Origin: a virus
IMG/VR virus record: IMGVR_UViG_3300045141_000199
Location: 25,774-89,773 of that record
Direction: 5' to 3' (one strand)
DNA length: 64,000 nt
Shown: piece after piece, positions 10,301-17,490 of the stretch
Position numbering within the stretch: the first letter of the stretch is position 1
How the letters are laid out: each line of letters begins with the position of its first letter
Translations under genes and position numbers: made by a program
Notes under the pieces: generated by a model
What the model was told of the DNA's origin: nothing
What the model saw: the letters and a program-made list of their open reading frames with translations, nothing else
Database searches by the model: none

Positions 10301-10610
10301 GACGATCCAAGGCGCTGAAAAAGATGTAACCACTGTGAAATATGCCGAAGCAAAAGAATTTGGTAACCAGCGCTACGAACTACTGAAAAACTTCGGTTCC
10401 AATTTTGCACCAATTGCTGTAGCTCCTGGAATATCTGCCGCCGCGTCCATTAGCGGCGCTCTTACCCCGACACGCTCTGGTACACTAAATAGTCAACCAC
10501 AAGTAGGGAAGACAGTGAATCTTGAAGTGAATAATCACTATCAGCAGCCACCAGCTAACCCGCATCATTGGAGCAAGGGCGTCGAGTGGGAGCTAGGAGC
10601 CATCATCTAA
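4395..10610 (+). CDS. Tape measure protein with embedded lysozyme-like and M15 peptidase domains
   Basis: This 2071-residue protein sets tail length and passes into the host with the DNA. In order: charged coiled coil (residues about 30-240); Gly/Ala-rich hydrophobic segments (about 295-350 and 660-790) that may enter membranes; a transglycosylase-like domain (about 1235-1325, with MAAIALAESKGYSGASNTAG and HGLWQIKG, where the E of AESKG is the likely catalytic acid); an M15 peptidase domain (about 1408-1517, with SSNHE, GGAVDVSD and DPEHFS as zinc and catalytic elements); then EHEWVINP and a long helical C-terminal region. The start follows the chaperone stop directly. Two wall-cutting domains suggest local digestion of peptidoglycan during DNA entry. 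The M15 domain closely resembles that of the endolysin at 15039. Confidence 0.93.
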   Translation: MPERLATGEVVINLRDEALIAGLDRAQAKYHATMAALDREEAKIRVDLDSKGFDDGIKKLRAEKKAIESELLSIHPDQSDSKKISALMKEDLRTLEAELKNLESQKLQNDRIIGARRELLQIDAFQANQSQKRFETDNKLLTDRLRLEKQQAAQRANEQRELYQLKLPGERAEEERRRREVTSDRDHAAALREAARLRDQFAKKTDEIEKRERTKTGFIDFLSREEKVKVDLDTGAARADLKLLEEEMKLKGIDIPAHIKVDERDIKDFFLNLPNKLKAATGSGFRVPLPFTSLRAPAGALAAAAPLLASVAGGITSLAGVTGAGALGAGAVGGGVLGGLVGNFAGIAAAIVPVKKEMEQLTKSTEKYEKAVKEYGKGSKQAVIAQAELNEVLRHTPKLLVEGQRQWEEVSDKFIKDTSGIRDALGRVISDAAKAGKELEPIAAKNSTATANILAAGFGRFSRNLSSPKEAEGLDQLGKSANDFLKPALEGVEGFTKALLHIGESAARLFGGPLGKWIQDLGQDFEKATKPGNKLDEKIRILGKDAQDVGKFFIAFGKVITTALGLAAPQGDKLANTMTGALTRWDSKLKDDQGRKGFQTFIRESDEALEKLGPVLEAVLKLFGSWAIGLLPAVKTVTEFFKGVTDVVNGLGKLLGLQSGVQSLGVLIGVLFAANKALAFAAALSKVYAIMKGMAALGAAGDLTGALQLPLATRAGGAAAKKAEEDAAKAVEQKGGGSLLAKLLAGGAGAAGGGIGIRGILAALGSSGAVVGGGLALGALGLQQVTHLGPKGIEFGADTGGSPPRHAGEELHKFHEASKLAAQGTGELTGQVLQSNLTFHQAELSVSRAREAIHLAKPGTVEYKEAILAYKSAVLQANEAERQRATIIREIKADSSAGVSAVRARKKVLEESIAASKNAFADPEKEDPTFNKREKERAEAAKELVELLNKQEVAILNIKRAYKNLEPITEPEGVNALGSLARKPGGQPLAQKIALQFPNPVDAVKVAKGALDAINRGTPMKVVVKAVGDTKSAHDALAQLASAAKTNTDKINDVVRNALKLTKKLFHDGAGNAVSAFMGGFQGFVGGYKGIWTGMENVTRTALKNINKVLLQELKVLNGGKVPTLAEGGPPLAPGVEKQLQSEKGHAAKGLIQYGRAGDKGGDNIATRMVVGSGEVGAVFTGHQQKVANEYLAPIGGLSGLFKNVNKPHYQMASGGLIHAATGYSESYGGRKFSKPELERLWDRAGGNPGQAHLMAAIALAESKGYSGASNTAGAHGLWQIKGNPFPGNEFDPLTNARMAVSKLKSQGLGAWEVYTNGSYRQYLDSKSAAAVGAAAGGPGGAGHPFKPIPKQKIPLHGLVGAVVTAGVERVRKAANKTLKKFANSLGGEGPGGLFSGPTPAGTSIPNTAWNPSHKPIANWIVPILRWAAAHGWRGSVSSGYRSFAEQAQINAEGKFSAAAGSSNHEFANYPGGAVDVSDDYGLERVLSRYPRSPKLIGHKLGAIDPEHFSATGKARGGLVKRPALLVGEHEHEWVINPHRADNHAYLKEAGEEMGYHVTPAKKGKPSFSKTFKAKGKIPDTSWANLRAIPAELIKKPLEEVEANLKAEKAAYHKLEVKRDKAIDALKDSKDSAARSLAKTLASGNETVQHARSRAGKAESKATEYYVAPGMPNPAKKTAEGAAEGVSSAERARDRKVRQAEASAKGKIGKAEKKLKEIEKGLKVTKDGGVFEHTQYIPWRVLERQQHKGREAVAALEAKEAQVTNLNKTIGSETHLLNILQGRYGHKGSDKKAIEGEWNKTFGVRQGNIEELKKIIKDSEGKAKSFEKLHPSAAIHAFLEGVAGELEGIEDKESEAEGQQEVFSEASKTKTEAPTGEQFAESQGMLASIKEAEERYALSQAAARPDDPNTPQNEELPYLKKELVPASDIKGLWEGALEQAQRLQEPVSTITELANTVTGARSTVFGLEQTIQGAEKDVTTVKYAEAKEFGNQRYELLKNFGSNFAPIAVAPGISAAASISGALTPTRSGTLNSQPQVGKTVNLEVNNHYQQPPANPHHWSKGVEWELGAII

Positions 10611-13600
10611 ATGGCCGTCAAACGTCATATAGTCCCGATCGTAGATGAATTTACCCGCGCTGATGGACCGCTGGGCGTCAACTGGACGGTTGTAAAAGGC
10701 TCACCGGCCGTAAGCTCTAATCAGCTCGGCCTCAAAAAAGGCGAAAAAACGATTGCCTACTGGAACGCGCAGAAACTTCCAAGTGGAGGGCATGAGTCGT
10801 TCTTCAGAATCCTCGCCGTACCAGGAGCAGGCGGAACCACCTTCCTACAGGGTGTCATGGTTCACTGGAACCCAGCAACCAAAAAGGGCTATGCCGGGCT
10901 GATCTATGGGGAATTCAATTGGGAGATTATCCGAATTGATTCCGAAACCGCCTTCACCATTTTGGCGAAAGGTTCGGCGGCCGCAAAATGGAAAGCTAAA
11001 GACCTGATTGGGCTAGAGTCCGTTGGCAGCGAACTAAGGCTATGGCGAGAAGGAGCTACTTCCAACGTACTCGTTGCGACTGTCAAAGACGAAACCGCTG
11101 GGCTCTTTAATGCTGAAGGGTATGCAGGAGTTTACGGCGAACCGGACGCCGTTGGAACCTACGCGCTGTTCGATGATTTCGGCGCGGGGATTCTCGTCAA
11201 TATCACAAAACCAGAAGACCAAAGTAACTCTACTGGCGAACCTGTAAACGTAAAAGTAAAATCTGAAGGCGCTACAGAATATGAAGCTACAGGATTGCCG
11301 CCAGGTATTAGCATTACAGGCGAAGGGCTAAACGGCTTTAACTTTACAGGTGAAGCTACCTCTGGCGCGGGCTCTCCCTACACAGTAAAAATTACAATCA
11401 AAGCTCCCAATCTCGGGACAGCCAAAACTGAATTCAAATGGACGATCGCAGCGCCAACGGCGCCATCGTGGTCTGCTAAACCAGCCGATAGGACCGACAC
11501 GGCTGGCGGCGGCCCGATTGCCTTTAATGTGGCCGCTACTTCAGGCACGAAACCAATTACATATACGATGGAAAACGCGCCTAGCGGCGTAGTCATCGAC
11601 GCTGAAGCTGGCGAAGAAGGAGAGATTTCTGGAACACCAGCGCCAACCGCAGTAAAAACAGTAACGATCAAAGCCACGAACGCTGCGGGCACTGCTTCTA
11701 CCACCTTCAAATGGACCGTAAACTCGGGGCCGCCGCCAGTAATTACTAAACCGGCGAATCAGAACACACGTCAGGGTAAATACGCAGAACTTGTCGTAGT
11801 GTCAGAAGAAGCCGTTAGTTTCACAGCTACAGGACTACCGCCGGGCCTTATTCTCAACACTAAAAACGGGGGCATTTCGGGGATTCCTGAAACTACGGTT
11901 GGCTCCCCTTTCACGATCAAACTAACGGCGACGAACCTAAGTGGCTCAGACACAAAGGAATTTACCTGGACGGTAAAACCTGCCCTACCGCCGTTGATTA
12001 CACCTATTGCGGATCAGACGGGCCATGAAGGCGATAGCGTAAGTATCCAAGTAGAAGCAGAAGAAACGTATCGTTACGAAGCAACCGGACTGCCGCCTGG
12101 TGTAGAAATTGATGAAGTTTCAGGATTGATTTCGGGAAAACTAGGCTTTGCTGGCGTCACAAATGTAGTAGTCAAAGTAACCGGCTATGGTGGAACCGAA
12201 ACTGAGCCTTTCAAATGGACAATCCTTGGTTCTACAATCGTGCCAAGTGGACCTCAGATTGGTGCCGTCTATACGCTGACTGGCCCGGACGGCACGCAGG
12301 CTGTGTTCAATGATTCCACTGACCCCAGCTTTGTTGGCTATATTAGCGAAGCTTCAGGACTTGATTCTCCTGAAGTCAGGGAAAATGCTGAAAATCTAAC
12401 CGGGCTCGACGGCGGTATCCATGGTAGCTTCTTCTACGGCCGCCGCCAGATCACACTCTCGGGGATTATCCCCAACGTACATTCCCCCAAAGATCGTAAC
12501 CAGAAAATGACAAAACTTCTGCATGCATGTAACGCGATGCGCGCGGACGCCACATTAGAATGGACCCCCGAAGGGGGAGAAGCACAATTTCTCAATGTAC
12601 GCCGAGCCCAGCCGGTTAGAATTACGGGCAATTGGGTGAAGGAATTCCAGGTTCCTTTGGTAGCGGCCGATCCACGCATTTATAGCACTCTGGTTCAGAC
12701 AGCCGCTACAACCGGCGAAACTCTTTCGGTCGAAAATCGAGGCGACCACAATACATACCCTGTGATCTCGATTGAAGGTGAACCTGCCGCAATGACGTTG
12801 GAAAACGAAACCACCAAAGAAAAATTCTCCTTCAACTTCCTAGGCAGCGCTTCTGCTAACAACTATTGGTATGGGCTGCAAAACGTGCAAGCTGTAATCG
12901 CCGGCACGGTCCTTGTCGCTGTTAGATTTATTCCGGTGTTCGGCAGCACGGCTCTAGTAGCTAGTGTAATTACTACAGAAAAAGCTACTCTCAAAGCCGA
13001 ATATGGAATAAATCCAGCCGCAGGAGAGGCTTTTGTAGCTCTATCGACTGCGGAGCTTACCTCGACAGAAGTGGTAATAGTTACAGCAAGCTCAAACGGT
13101 AAAGGACGATTCTGGTCCCTGAACATTACAAACGGCGCCACAAGCGAAATGTTCAGCTTTACAGGCTATCCCTTTGGAGCCGTAAAGGGCAGCGGAAGCT
13201 CTTACTTCTGGTCCGATCTTGTAACTAAATGTATTGGCCGTCGCCCGACAGCGGGAAGCCCCGAACCAAGCTGGACTAGCGTGGCAAAAACTCCTAGAGG
13301 GCTCGCAATACAGGGCGGCAATCTTTATTGGGGCTACTCGGGGGCTACTGGAATTGGCAAAATGACCGAAGCTGCCGGGTCTAAAAACGAAGCGTTCATC
13401 GCTACGACTTCTCCTGTTCTCGATGTCACGGCCGACTCCACCTACATTTACTGGACGATGGAAAACAACAAGATCGGCCGAGCGCTGCTTGCCGGCACAA
13501 GCGTCAACAACGAATACTCTGAAACTGCTCTGTTCCCTGCGCACATTACCAACAACGGATTACAAGTATATTGGGCCAATCAAAACTCATGGTCGATCGG

Positions 13601-13814
13601 CCGACTGCTTAAATACGGCAGCGCTTACACTCTAGACTTCGACTTCCGGAATAGGTCTGTAACCTCAGCTAGCGAGAACTTGTACCGCATAGTAAATGCT
13701 GCTTCTGAATGGTTCCCCTTGGAGCCAGGTGTCAATAACATCAAAATTACTTACGCTAACAAAGCAGGGGAAGCCGCCAAAACTACCTTTGAATGGCGAA
13801 ATGCGTGGATATAG
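10611..13814 (+). CDS. Distal tail protein (Dit) with added lectin-like, Ig-like and propeller-like parts
   Basis: This 1067-residue protein follows the tape measure with no gap. Residues 1-195 look like a concanavalin/LamG-type beta sandwich. Residues about 196-540 contain four putative-Ig (He_PIG type) repeats marked by TGLPPG and ending in FKWT[IV]. Residues about 540-700 match the Dit core (HGSFFYGRRQITLSGIIP). Residues about 735-1010 have blades with YW and IG motifs (LYWGYSG, YIYWTMENNKIGRAL, VYWANQNSWSIGRL), as in beta propellers. The last 55 residues (SEWFPLEPGVNNIKITYANK) look like the end of the Dit C-terminal domain, so the propeller seems inserted into it. Dit forms the hub ring at the tail tip; the extra domains are likely carbohydrate binding. 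Confidence 0.8.
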   Translation: MAVKRHIVPIVDEFTRADGPLGVNWTVVKGSPAVSSNQLGLKKGEKTIAYWNAQKLPSGGHESFFRILAVPGAGGTTFLQGVMVHWNPATKKGYAGLIYGEFNWEIIRIDSETAFTILAKGSAAAKWKAKDLIGLESVGSELRLWREGATSNVLVATVKDETAGLFNAEGYAGVYGEPDAVGTYALFDDFGAGILVNITKPEDQSNSTGEPVNVKVKSEGATEYEATGLPPGISITGEGLNGFNFTGEATSGAGSPYTVKITIKAPNLGTAKTEFKWTIAAPTAPSWSAKPADRTDTAGGGPIAFNVAATSGTKPITYTMENAPSGVVIDAEAGEEGEISGTPAPTAVKTVTIKATNAAGTASTTFKWTVNSGPPPVITKPANQNTRQGKYAELVVVSEEAVSFTATGLPPGLILNTKNGGISGIPETTVGSPFTIKLTATNLSGSDTKEFTWTVKPALPPLITPIADQTGHEGDSVSIQVEAEETYRYEATGLPPGVEIDEVSGLISGKLGFAGVTNVVVKVTGYGGTETEPFKWTILGSTIVPSGPQIGAVYTLTGPDGTQAVFNDSTDPSFVGYISEASGLDSPEVRENAENLTGLDGGIHGSFFYGRRQITLSGIIPNVHSPKDRNQKMTKLLHACNAMRADATLEWTPEGGEAQFLNVRRAQPVRITGNWVKEFQVPLVAADPRIYSTLVQTAATTGETLSVENRGDHNTYPVISIEGEPAAMTLENETTKEKFSFNFLGSASANNYWYGLQNVQAVIAGTVLVAVRFIPVFGSTALVASVITTEKATLKAEYGINPAAGEAFVALSTAELTSTEVVIVTASSNGKGRFWSLNITNGATSEMFSFTGYPFGAVKGSGSSYFWSDLVTKCIGRRPTAGSPEPSWTSVAKTPRGLAIQGGNLYWGYSGATGIGKMTEAAGSKNEAFIATTSPVLDVTADSTYIYWTMENNKIGRALLAGTSVNNEYSETALFPAHITNNGLQVYWANQNSWSIGRLLKYGSAYTLDFDFRNRSVTSASENLYRIVNAASEWFPLEPGVNNIKITYANKAGEAAKTTFEWRNAWI

Positions 13815-14915
13815 ATGTTTGACTGGACGTGGCAAGTCACAGACCTTGCGTTTCACCCTGTAGGGGAAGTCAAAAACGCTAGGTCGATGAAACTCAATCT
13901 GGCCCTTAATAAGGTAAACACGGCTAGTTTCCAGATCAGGCTAGACGATCCACTAGGTGAACCTGTCATGGCAACCCTAGGATATCTAAAGATTTACTTC
14001 AACAAAGTGCTGATATTCTTCGGGCCGATAATCACTGCCACTGAAGTCGGCGAAGGTGACGTAGAGAACGCCAGTGTTCAAGTTAACGCCTCCGGTCCAG
14101 AATGGATTTTCGCTCAGCGCCTAGCGGCTCGAACCAAAGCGGCCGCGGTAAAAAGCGAACCAGCTCCCGAACTATCGGACATCTTCGCAGAATACATCGT
14201 GGCCTGCGACGCAGAAAACGACACTCACATCTGGTTCCCTTCCGAAGCTATATCGGGAGGTTCCACATTCGGGTACGAAACTCCTCTATACCGCCAGCCA
14301 TCTGAAATCCTCAATGACATGGTGAACACGACGGATGGTTTCGATTGGCGCGTTACCCCAATCGAGAACTACTTTGCAGGCGGCGTATCTAGCTCCAAGA
14401 TCGGTAAGTTCGAAGCGGCTAAGGTCTTGAACACGTTCCAGCCGGGAACCATCTTCGAGTGGGGCACTGGCCTGCATAACGTCACAGCCTATTCACGCGC
14501 GGTTGATCGTTCTACGTTGCTAAACCGCGCATATCACATCCTTAGCGAAGGCCCGGAAGTTGAACATGGCTTGATTACCTCTGATCCTACGTTAGGCAAA
14601 GAAAGCATCGAACGCTGGGGGTTACAAGAGGGAGTGATCTCTGCTTCGCTTCTAAACGAAAGCATGCGCCAAGAGCTTGTGAACGAGCATGTTACAGTGC
14701 GCCGCAACCCACGCCAGACAATTACCTTCCAACCTAACGCCGATCCTGTTACTCCTAGCCTTGGTCGTGATTTTAACCTTGGTGATTCAGTAACCGCTAG
14801 AATTGGTTACCAGGGCTCCCTACGTTATCAGTCTATGGTGAGGGTATGGGCGGCCGAATTCACGCTGGATGAGAACTTAAAGGAAACGCATACCCTAGTC
14901 CTATCGGACACATAA
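13815..14915 (+). CDS. Tail tip hub protein (Gp37/Tal-like minor tail protein)
   Basis: This 366-residue protein starts with MFDWTWQVTDLAFHPVGEVK and continues with beta-rich segments typical of the hub proteins (gp27 fold) that follow Dit in siphoviruses (NTASFQIRLDDPLGEP, then YGLITSDPT-like and GDSVTARIGY segments). It closes the tube and connects to the receptor-binding parts. The ATG comes straight after the Dit stop, and its own stop overlaps the next ATG. No enzyme motif was seen. Confidence 0.7.
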   Translation: MFDWTWQVTDLAFHPVGEVKNARSMKLNLALNKVNTASFQIRLDDPLGEPVMATLGYLKIYFNKVLIFFGPIITATEVGEGDVENASVQVNASGPEWIFAQRLAARTKAAAVKSEPAPELSDIFAEYIVACDAENDTHIWFPSEAISGGSTFGYETPLYRQPSEILNDMVNTTDGFDWRVTPIENYFAGGVSSSKIGKFEAAKVLNTFQPGTIFEWGTGLHNVTAYSRAVDRSTLLNRAYHILSEGPEVEHGLITSDPTLGKESIERWGLQEGVISASLLNESMRQELVNEHVTVRRNPRQTITFQPNADPVTPSLGRDFNLGDSVTARIGYQGSLRYQSMVRVWAAEFTLDENLKETHTLVLSDT

Positions 14916-15034
14916 TGGCACCACCAATCAGAGTCCCACAGCCAACTAATCCCCAGCAGGCCCTCGCCCAGCGTTTAGCTGAGATCGAAGCGCGCCTACG
15001 TGCGATCGAGACTGCACTCCGCGAAGTAACATAG
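14915..15034 (+). CDS. 39-residue helical protein in the tail cluster
   Basis: The ATG overlaps the stop of the hub gene (TAATG). The protein has a Pro-rich start (MAPPIRVPQPTNPQQ) and a helical end with regular Leu/Ile spacing (RLAEIEARLRAIETALREV), which could form a small coiled coil. Similar tiny genes occur after hub genes in other phages; function unknown. Confidence 0.65.
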   Translation: MAPPIRVPQPTNPQQALAQRLAEIEARLRAIETALREVT

Positions 15035-15038
15035 AGAT

Positions 15039-15689
15039 ATGGGTAACAAAGCAAAGCTGAAGATGTTAGAAGCTCGTCTTGCGTGGCACCGCGGTAAATA
15101 CAACTACCGCAAACGCAAGATGGAAGGCTGGCAGCAGTCCGAGAAACGCGGAGAATACTGGCTAGATCAGCACCGTAAAAAGCACAATGCTAAGGGGGCT
15201 GAGAGCGCTAACGCTAGTATCATACGTGCGCGAGCGGGGGTATACAAGTGGGGCAAGCTTGTTAGTGAAGAGGCTAAGGAAATCAACAAGCTCAAGCCTG
15301 CAATTGCCAAGCTCAAGCCAAAGCCGGTAAAAAAAGCTGAAGGCTTCTCAACTCCTAGAGCCCGTTGGAACCCCAGCGAACGCCCGATCGCCAACTGGAT
15401 CATCCCTGAATTAGAATGGGCGGCCGCCCATGGCTGGACTGGTTATGTAACGAGTGGTTATCGCTCTTATCAGAAGCAGAAAGAACTTTACGAACTCTAC
15501 CAGCGCGGAGGAAACATCGCAGCTAGGCCGGGGCAGTCTAACCATGAGGGTTACGAATTCCCTAAGGGAGCCGTTGATGTGACGAATTACAACCAGTTCA
15601 ACGCCGTGCTGTCGAAAAAGCCAGGCCACAAACTGCGCTGGGGTATCGTCATCGCAGATTACGTGCATTTCAGTGGTACCGGGCGCTAA
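15039..15689 (+). CDS. Endolysin, M15 family peptidase
   Basis: This 216-residue protein has a basic helical N-terminal part (1-100) and a VanY/M15-type zinc peptidase domain (about 108-216). Visible elements are TSGYRS, QSNHEG (zinc His), GAVDVT (zinc Asp) and DYVHFSGTG (final His). The family cuts D-Ala-D-Ala or L-Ala-D-Glu bonds in peptidoglycan. The domain is about 60 percent identical by eye to the M15 domain in the tape measure protein (WNPSxxPIANWI, WAAAHGW). No signal peptide is present, so release should depend on a holin. Confidence 0.88.
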   Translation: MGNKAKLKMLEARLAWHRGKYNYRKRKMEGWQQSEKRGEYWLDQHRKKHNAKGAESANASIIRARAGVYKWGKLVSEEAKEINKLKPAIAKLKPKPVKKAEGFSTPRARWNPSERPIANWIIPELEWAAAHGWTGYVTSGYRSYQKQKELYELYQRGGNIAARPGQSNHEGYEFPKGAVDVTNYNQFNAVLSKKPGHKLRWGIVIADYVHFSGTGR

Positions 15690-16423
15690 TGTTTGAACCT
15701 AACGAACGTTATCGTTACGCTTATAAGATAGGCATGTCCGGAGCCGACGTTTGGTGCATCCAAGTAGCCTTAAACGCCGCGGCCGTATCTCCTCAGCTTG
15801 TAACCGATGGCTCTTTCGGCCCGCATACCAAAGTAGCGGTTGAGCAGGTTCAGACGCGCTTAGGGATCACGGTCGATGGCGTATGTGGGCCTGAAACTCA
15901 GCACAAGCTTTGCGCCCGCGAAGCCAGCATCATCCAGAAAGGACGTTGCCCTAAAGGCTTGCTGTTAGGCATCTGCGATGGCGAGTCAGGATCGATAATC
16001 CCTGCTACGTCCGGGCGCTACGGCAACGGCAGTCGCGACTATGGGCCTTACCAGGACAACAAAACTAACCCTAATGAAGCTGAATTGAAGGTAGCCTATG
16101 CCGTTAACCAGCAAACGCGCAAAACGGCTGACAAGATCAGCGGTATCTATGCGAAATATCGCACGATGCCCGGCGGATCGACCGACGAAAAAGCCTGGAG
16201 GCTAGCAGTTCTTTACCACAACTGGCCGGCCGCGGCCGAAAAGATCGCTAAAGGTGAAGGTAACACCTGGACATACCAGGCAGACGGTCGTAGTTACAAA
16301 ATGAGCGATCCAGCGCAATGGGTGAAAAACATCGGCGTCGCAGGGGTTTCCACCGGATGGCAGTGGGCGGAATTTTACATAGACTCAAAGGTGATTTACG
16401 TAAGTAGCTGGACTGTGGTATGA
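15689..16423 (+). CDS. Endolysin, peptidoglycan-binding plus lysozyme-fold domain
   Basis: This 244-residue protein starts in the stop of the M15 lysin (TAATG). Residues about 10-75 form a PG_binding_1 repeat (GADVWCIQVALNAA, GSFGPHTKVAVEQVQ, DGVCGPET). Residues about 85-225 look like a lysozyme/transglycosylase fold with GICDGESGS (likely catalytic Glu) and DYGPYQDN. It would cut glycan strands while its neighbour cuts peptides. Two separate lysins in tandem is less common than one bifunctional enzyme. Confidence 0.8.
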   Translation: MFEPNERYRYAYKIGMSGADVWCIQVALNAAAVSPQLVTDGSFGPHTKVAVEQVQTRLGITVDGVCGPETQHKLCAREASIIQKGRCPKGLLLGICDGESGSIIPATSGRYGNGSRDYGPYQDNKTNPNEAELKVAYAVNQQTRKTADKISGIYAKYRTMPGGSTDEKAWRLAVLYHNWPAAAEKIAKGEGNTWTYQADGRSYKMSDPAQWVKNIGVAGVSTGWQWAEFYIDSKVIYVSSWTVV

Positions 16424-16461
16424 TTTTACTAACTGCAAATTTCTAAGGAGTACACTCAATA

Positions 16462-16818
16462 ATGGCACCAGAAGAAAACACTCACACACTAGTACCGGAC
16501 GCTGAAGAGCTTCTTGCGGAAGGTAAAGGAGTTGCTGGTAAGCCCAGCCTCGCAGGGGTTGCAGGGTTAGCTAGTTCGGCTAAGGCTTTCTCGGCTACAC
16601 CTGACGTGCAGGAGTTAATCAAGGACGCATCGCCGCTCCTAAAAGAGACGAAGACGGGATACAAGACTACCGAGTTTTGGGGGGCAATCGCAGCAGTGAT
16701 CGCCGATCTCGGGACTGACATCTCTAGCAAAAACAAGCTCATCGTGTCAGGCATTGCGGCGCTTTACGCGCTAGCACGCGGCCTAGCAAAGTCGGGCGTA
16801 CCAACGTTTGAACGCTAA
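16462..16818 (+). CDS. Holin-like membrane protein
   Basis: This 118-residue protein has a soluble N-terminal half and a C-terminal region with two modest hydrophobic segments around KTTEFWGAIAAVIADLG and LIVSGIAALYALARGLAKS. That arrangement, KTxEFW followed by YALARGLAKS, is common in putative phage holins beside lysin genes. AAGGAG lies about 11 bases before the ATG. Hydrophobicity is low for a classical holin, so the role is an inference from position. Confidence 0.6.
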   Translation: MAPEENTHTLVPDAEELLAEGKGVAGKPSLAGVAGLASSAKAFSATPDVQELIKDASPLLKETKTGYKTTEFWGAIAAVIADLGTDISSKNKLIVSGIAALYALARGLAKSGVPTFER

Positions 16819-17348
16819 TGCACGATGATATCGACGTAATCCTTGTTATCGAGGATGACGATGATTGCAGCGATTTCGCACGTTTGGCTAGAGGACTAAA
16901 GCATCTATCAAGGAAAGTAGACCGAATTATGACCGACCTAACAGACCTACGAAAGGCAGTAGCCGACGTACAGGCTACAGACACAGCAGCAGTTGAAGAG
17001 ATCACATCGCTAGCGGCTAAGGTAGAAGAACTTACCGCAGGCAATGTAACTCAGCCAGAAATCGACGCTATCGCATCTGACCTTGAGTCAGCAGCGACAG
17101 CATTAGCGGCCGCAGGGCCTAAACCACCGGCTCCGCCAGTGGAAGAACCTGCGCCTCCAGCGGAAGAACCAGCACCGCCCGCTGAAGAACCCGCGCCACC
17201 AGTTGAAACCCCAACTGAAACTCCAGCAGAACCTCCGGTTGAACCGCCAGTCGAAACTCCCGGTGAAGCGCCAGCTACACCGCCGACTGAAGGTCAGGTA
17301 CCTAGCGGCACGGTACCAGCCGACGAAGCTGGTGAACCTAGCGAATAA
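16818..17348 (+). CDS. Coiled-coil protein with Pro/Glu-rich tail, end of the late operon
   Basis: This 176-residue protein has a helical part with heptad spacing (DLRKAVADVQATDTAAVEEI and following) and a disordered tail with repeats of PPAEEPA. The first ATG overlaps the holin-like stop (TAATG). A second in-frame ATG at 16930 has AAGGAAAG 11 bases upstream and begins MTDLTDLRKAV, a start seen in related coiled-coil phage proteins, so the shorter form is possible. It may be a tail fibre or lysis accessory protein. A terminator follows. Confidence 0.65.
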   Translation: MHDDIDVILVIEDDDDCSDFARLARGLKHLSRKVDRIMTDLTDLRKAVADVQATDTAAVEEITSLAAKVEELTAGNVTQPEIDAIASDLESAATALAAAGPKPPAPPVEEPAPPAEEPAPPAEEPAPPVETPTETPAEPPVEPPVETPGEAPATPPTEGQVPSGTVPADEAGEPSE

Positions 17349-17406
17349 GACTTTGTAAAGCTTCCTTGTCAAGTACGGCAGAAAGGAGGCGATCCATATC
17401 TCGGAG

Positions 17407-17432
17407 AAGGCCCGCTATTAGCGGGCCTTTTT
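17407..17432 (+). terminator. Rho-independent terminator of the structural operon
   Basis: Ten-base arms (AAGGCCCGCT and its complement) enclose an ATT loop and are followed by TTTT. Only the + strand has the U tract. It separates the late genes from the convergent terminase operon. Confidence 0.9.
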
Positions 17433-17490
17433 CGTGCGTCAATTATGATGCTTTAACGCCATTTAGCGCCCTAATGCATCATAAATGATG

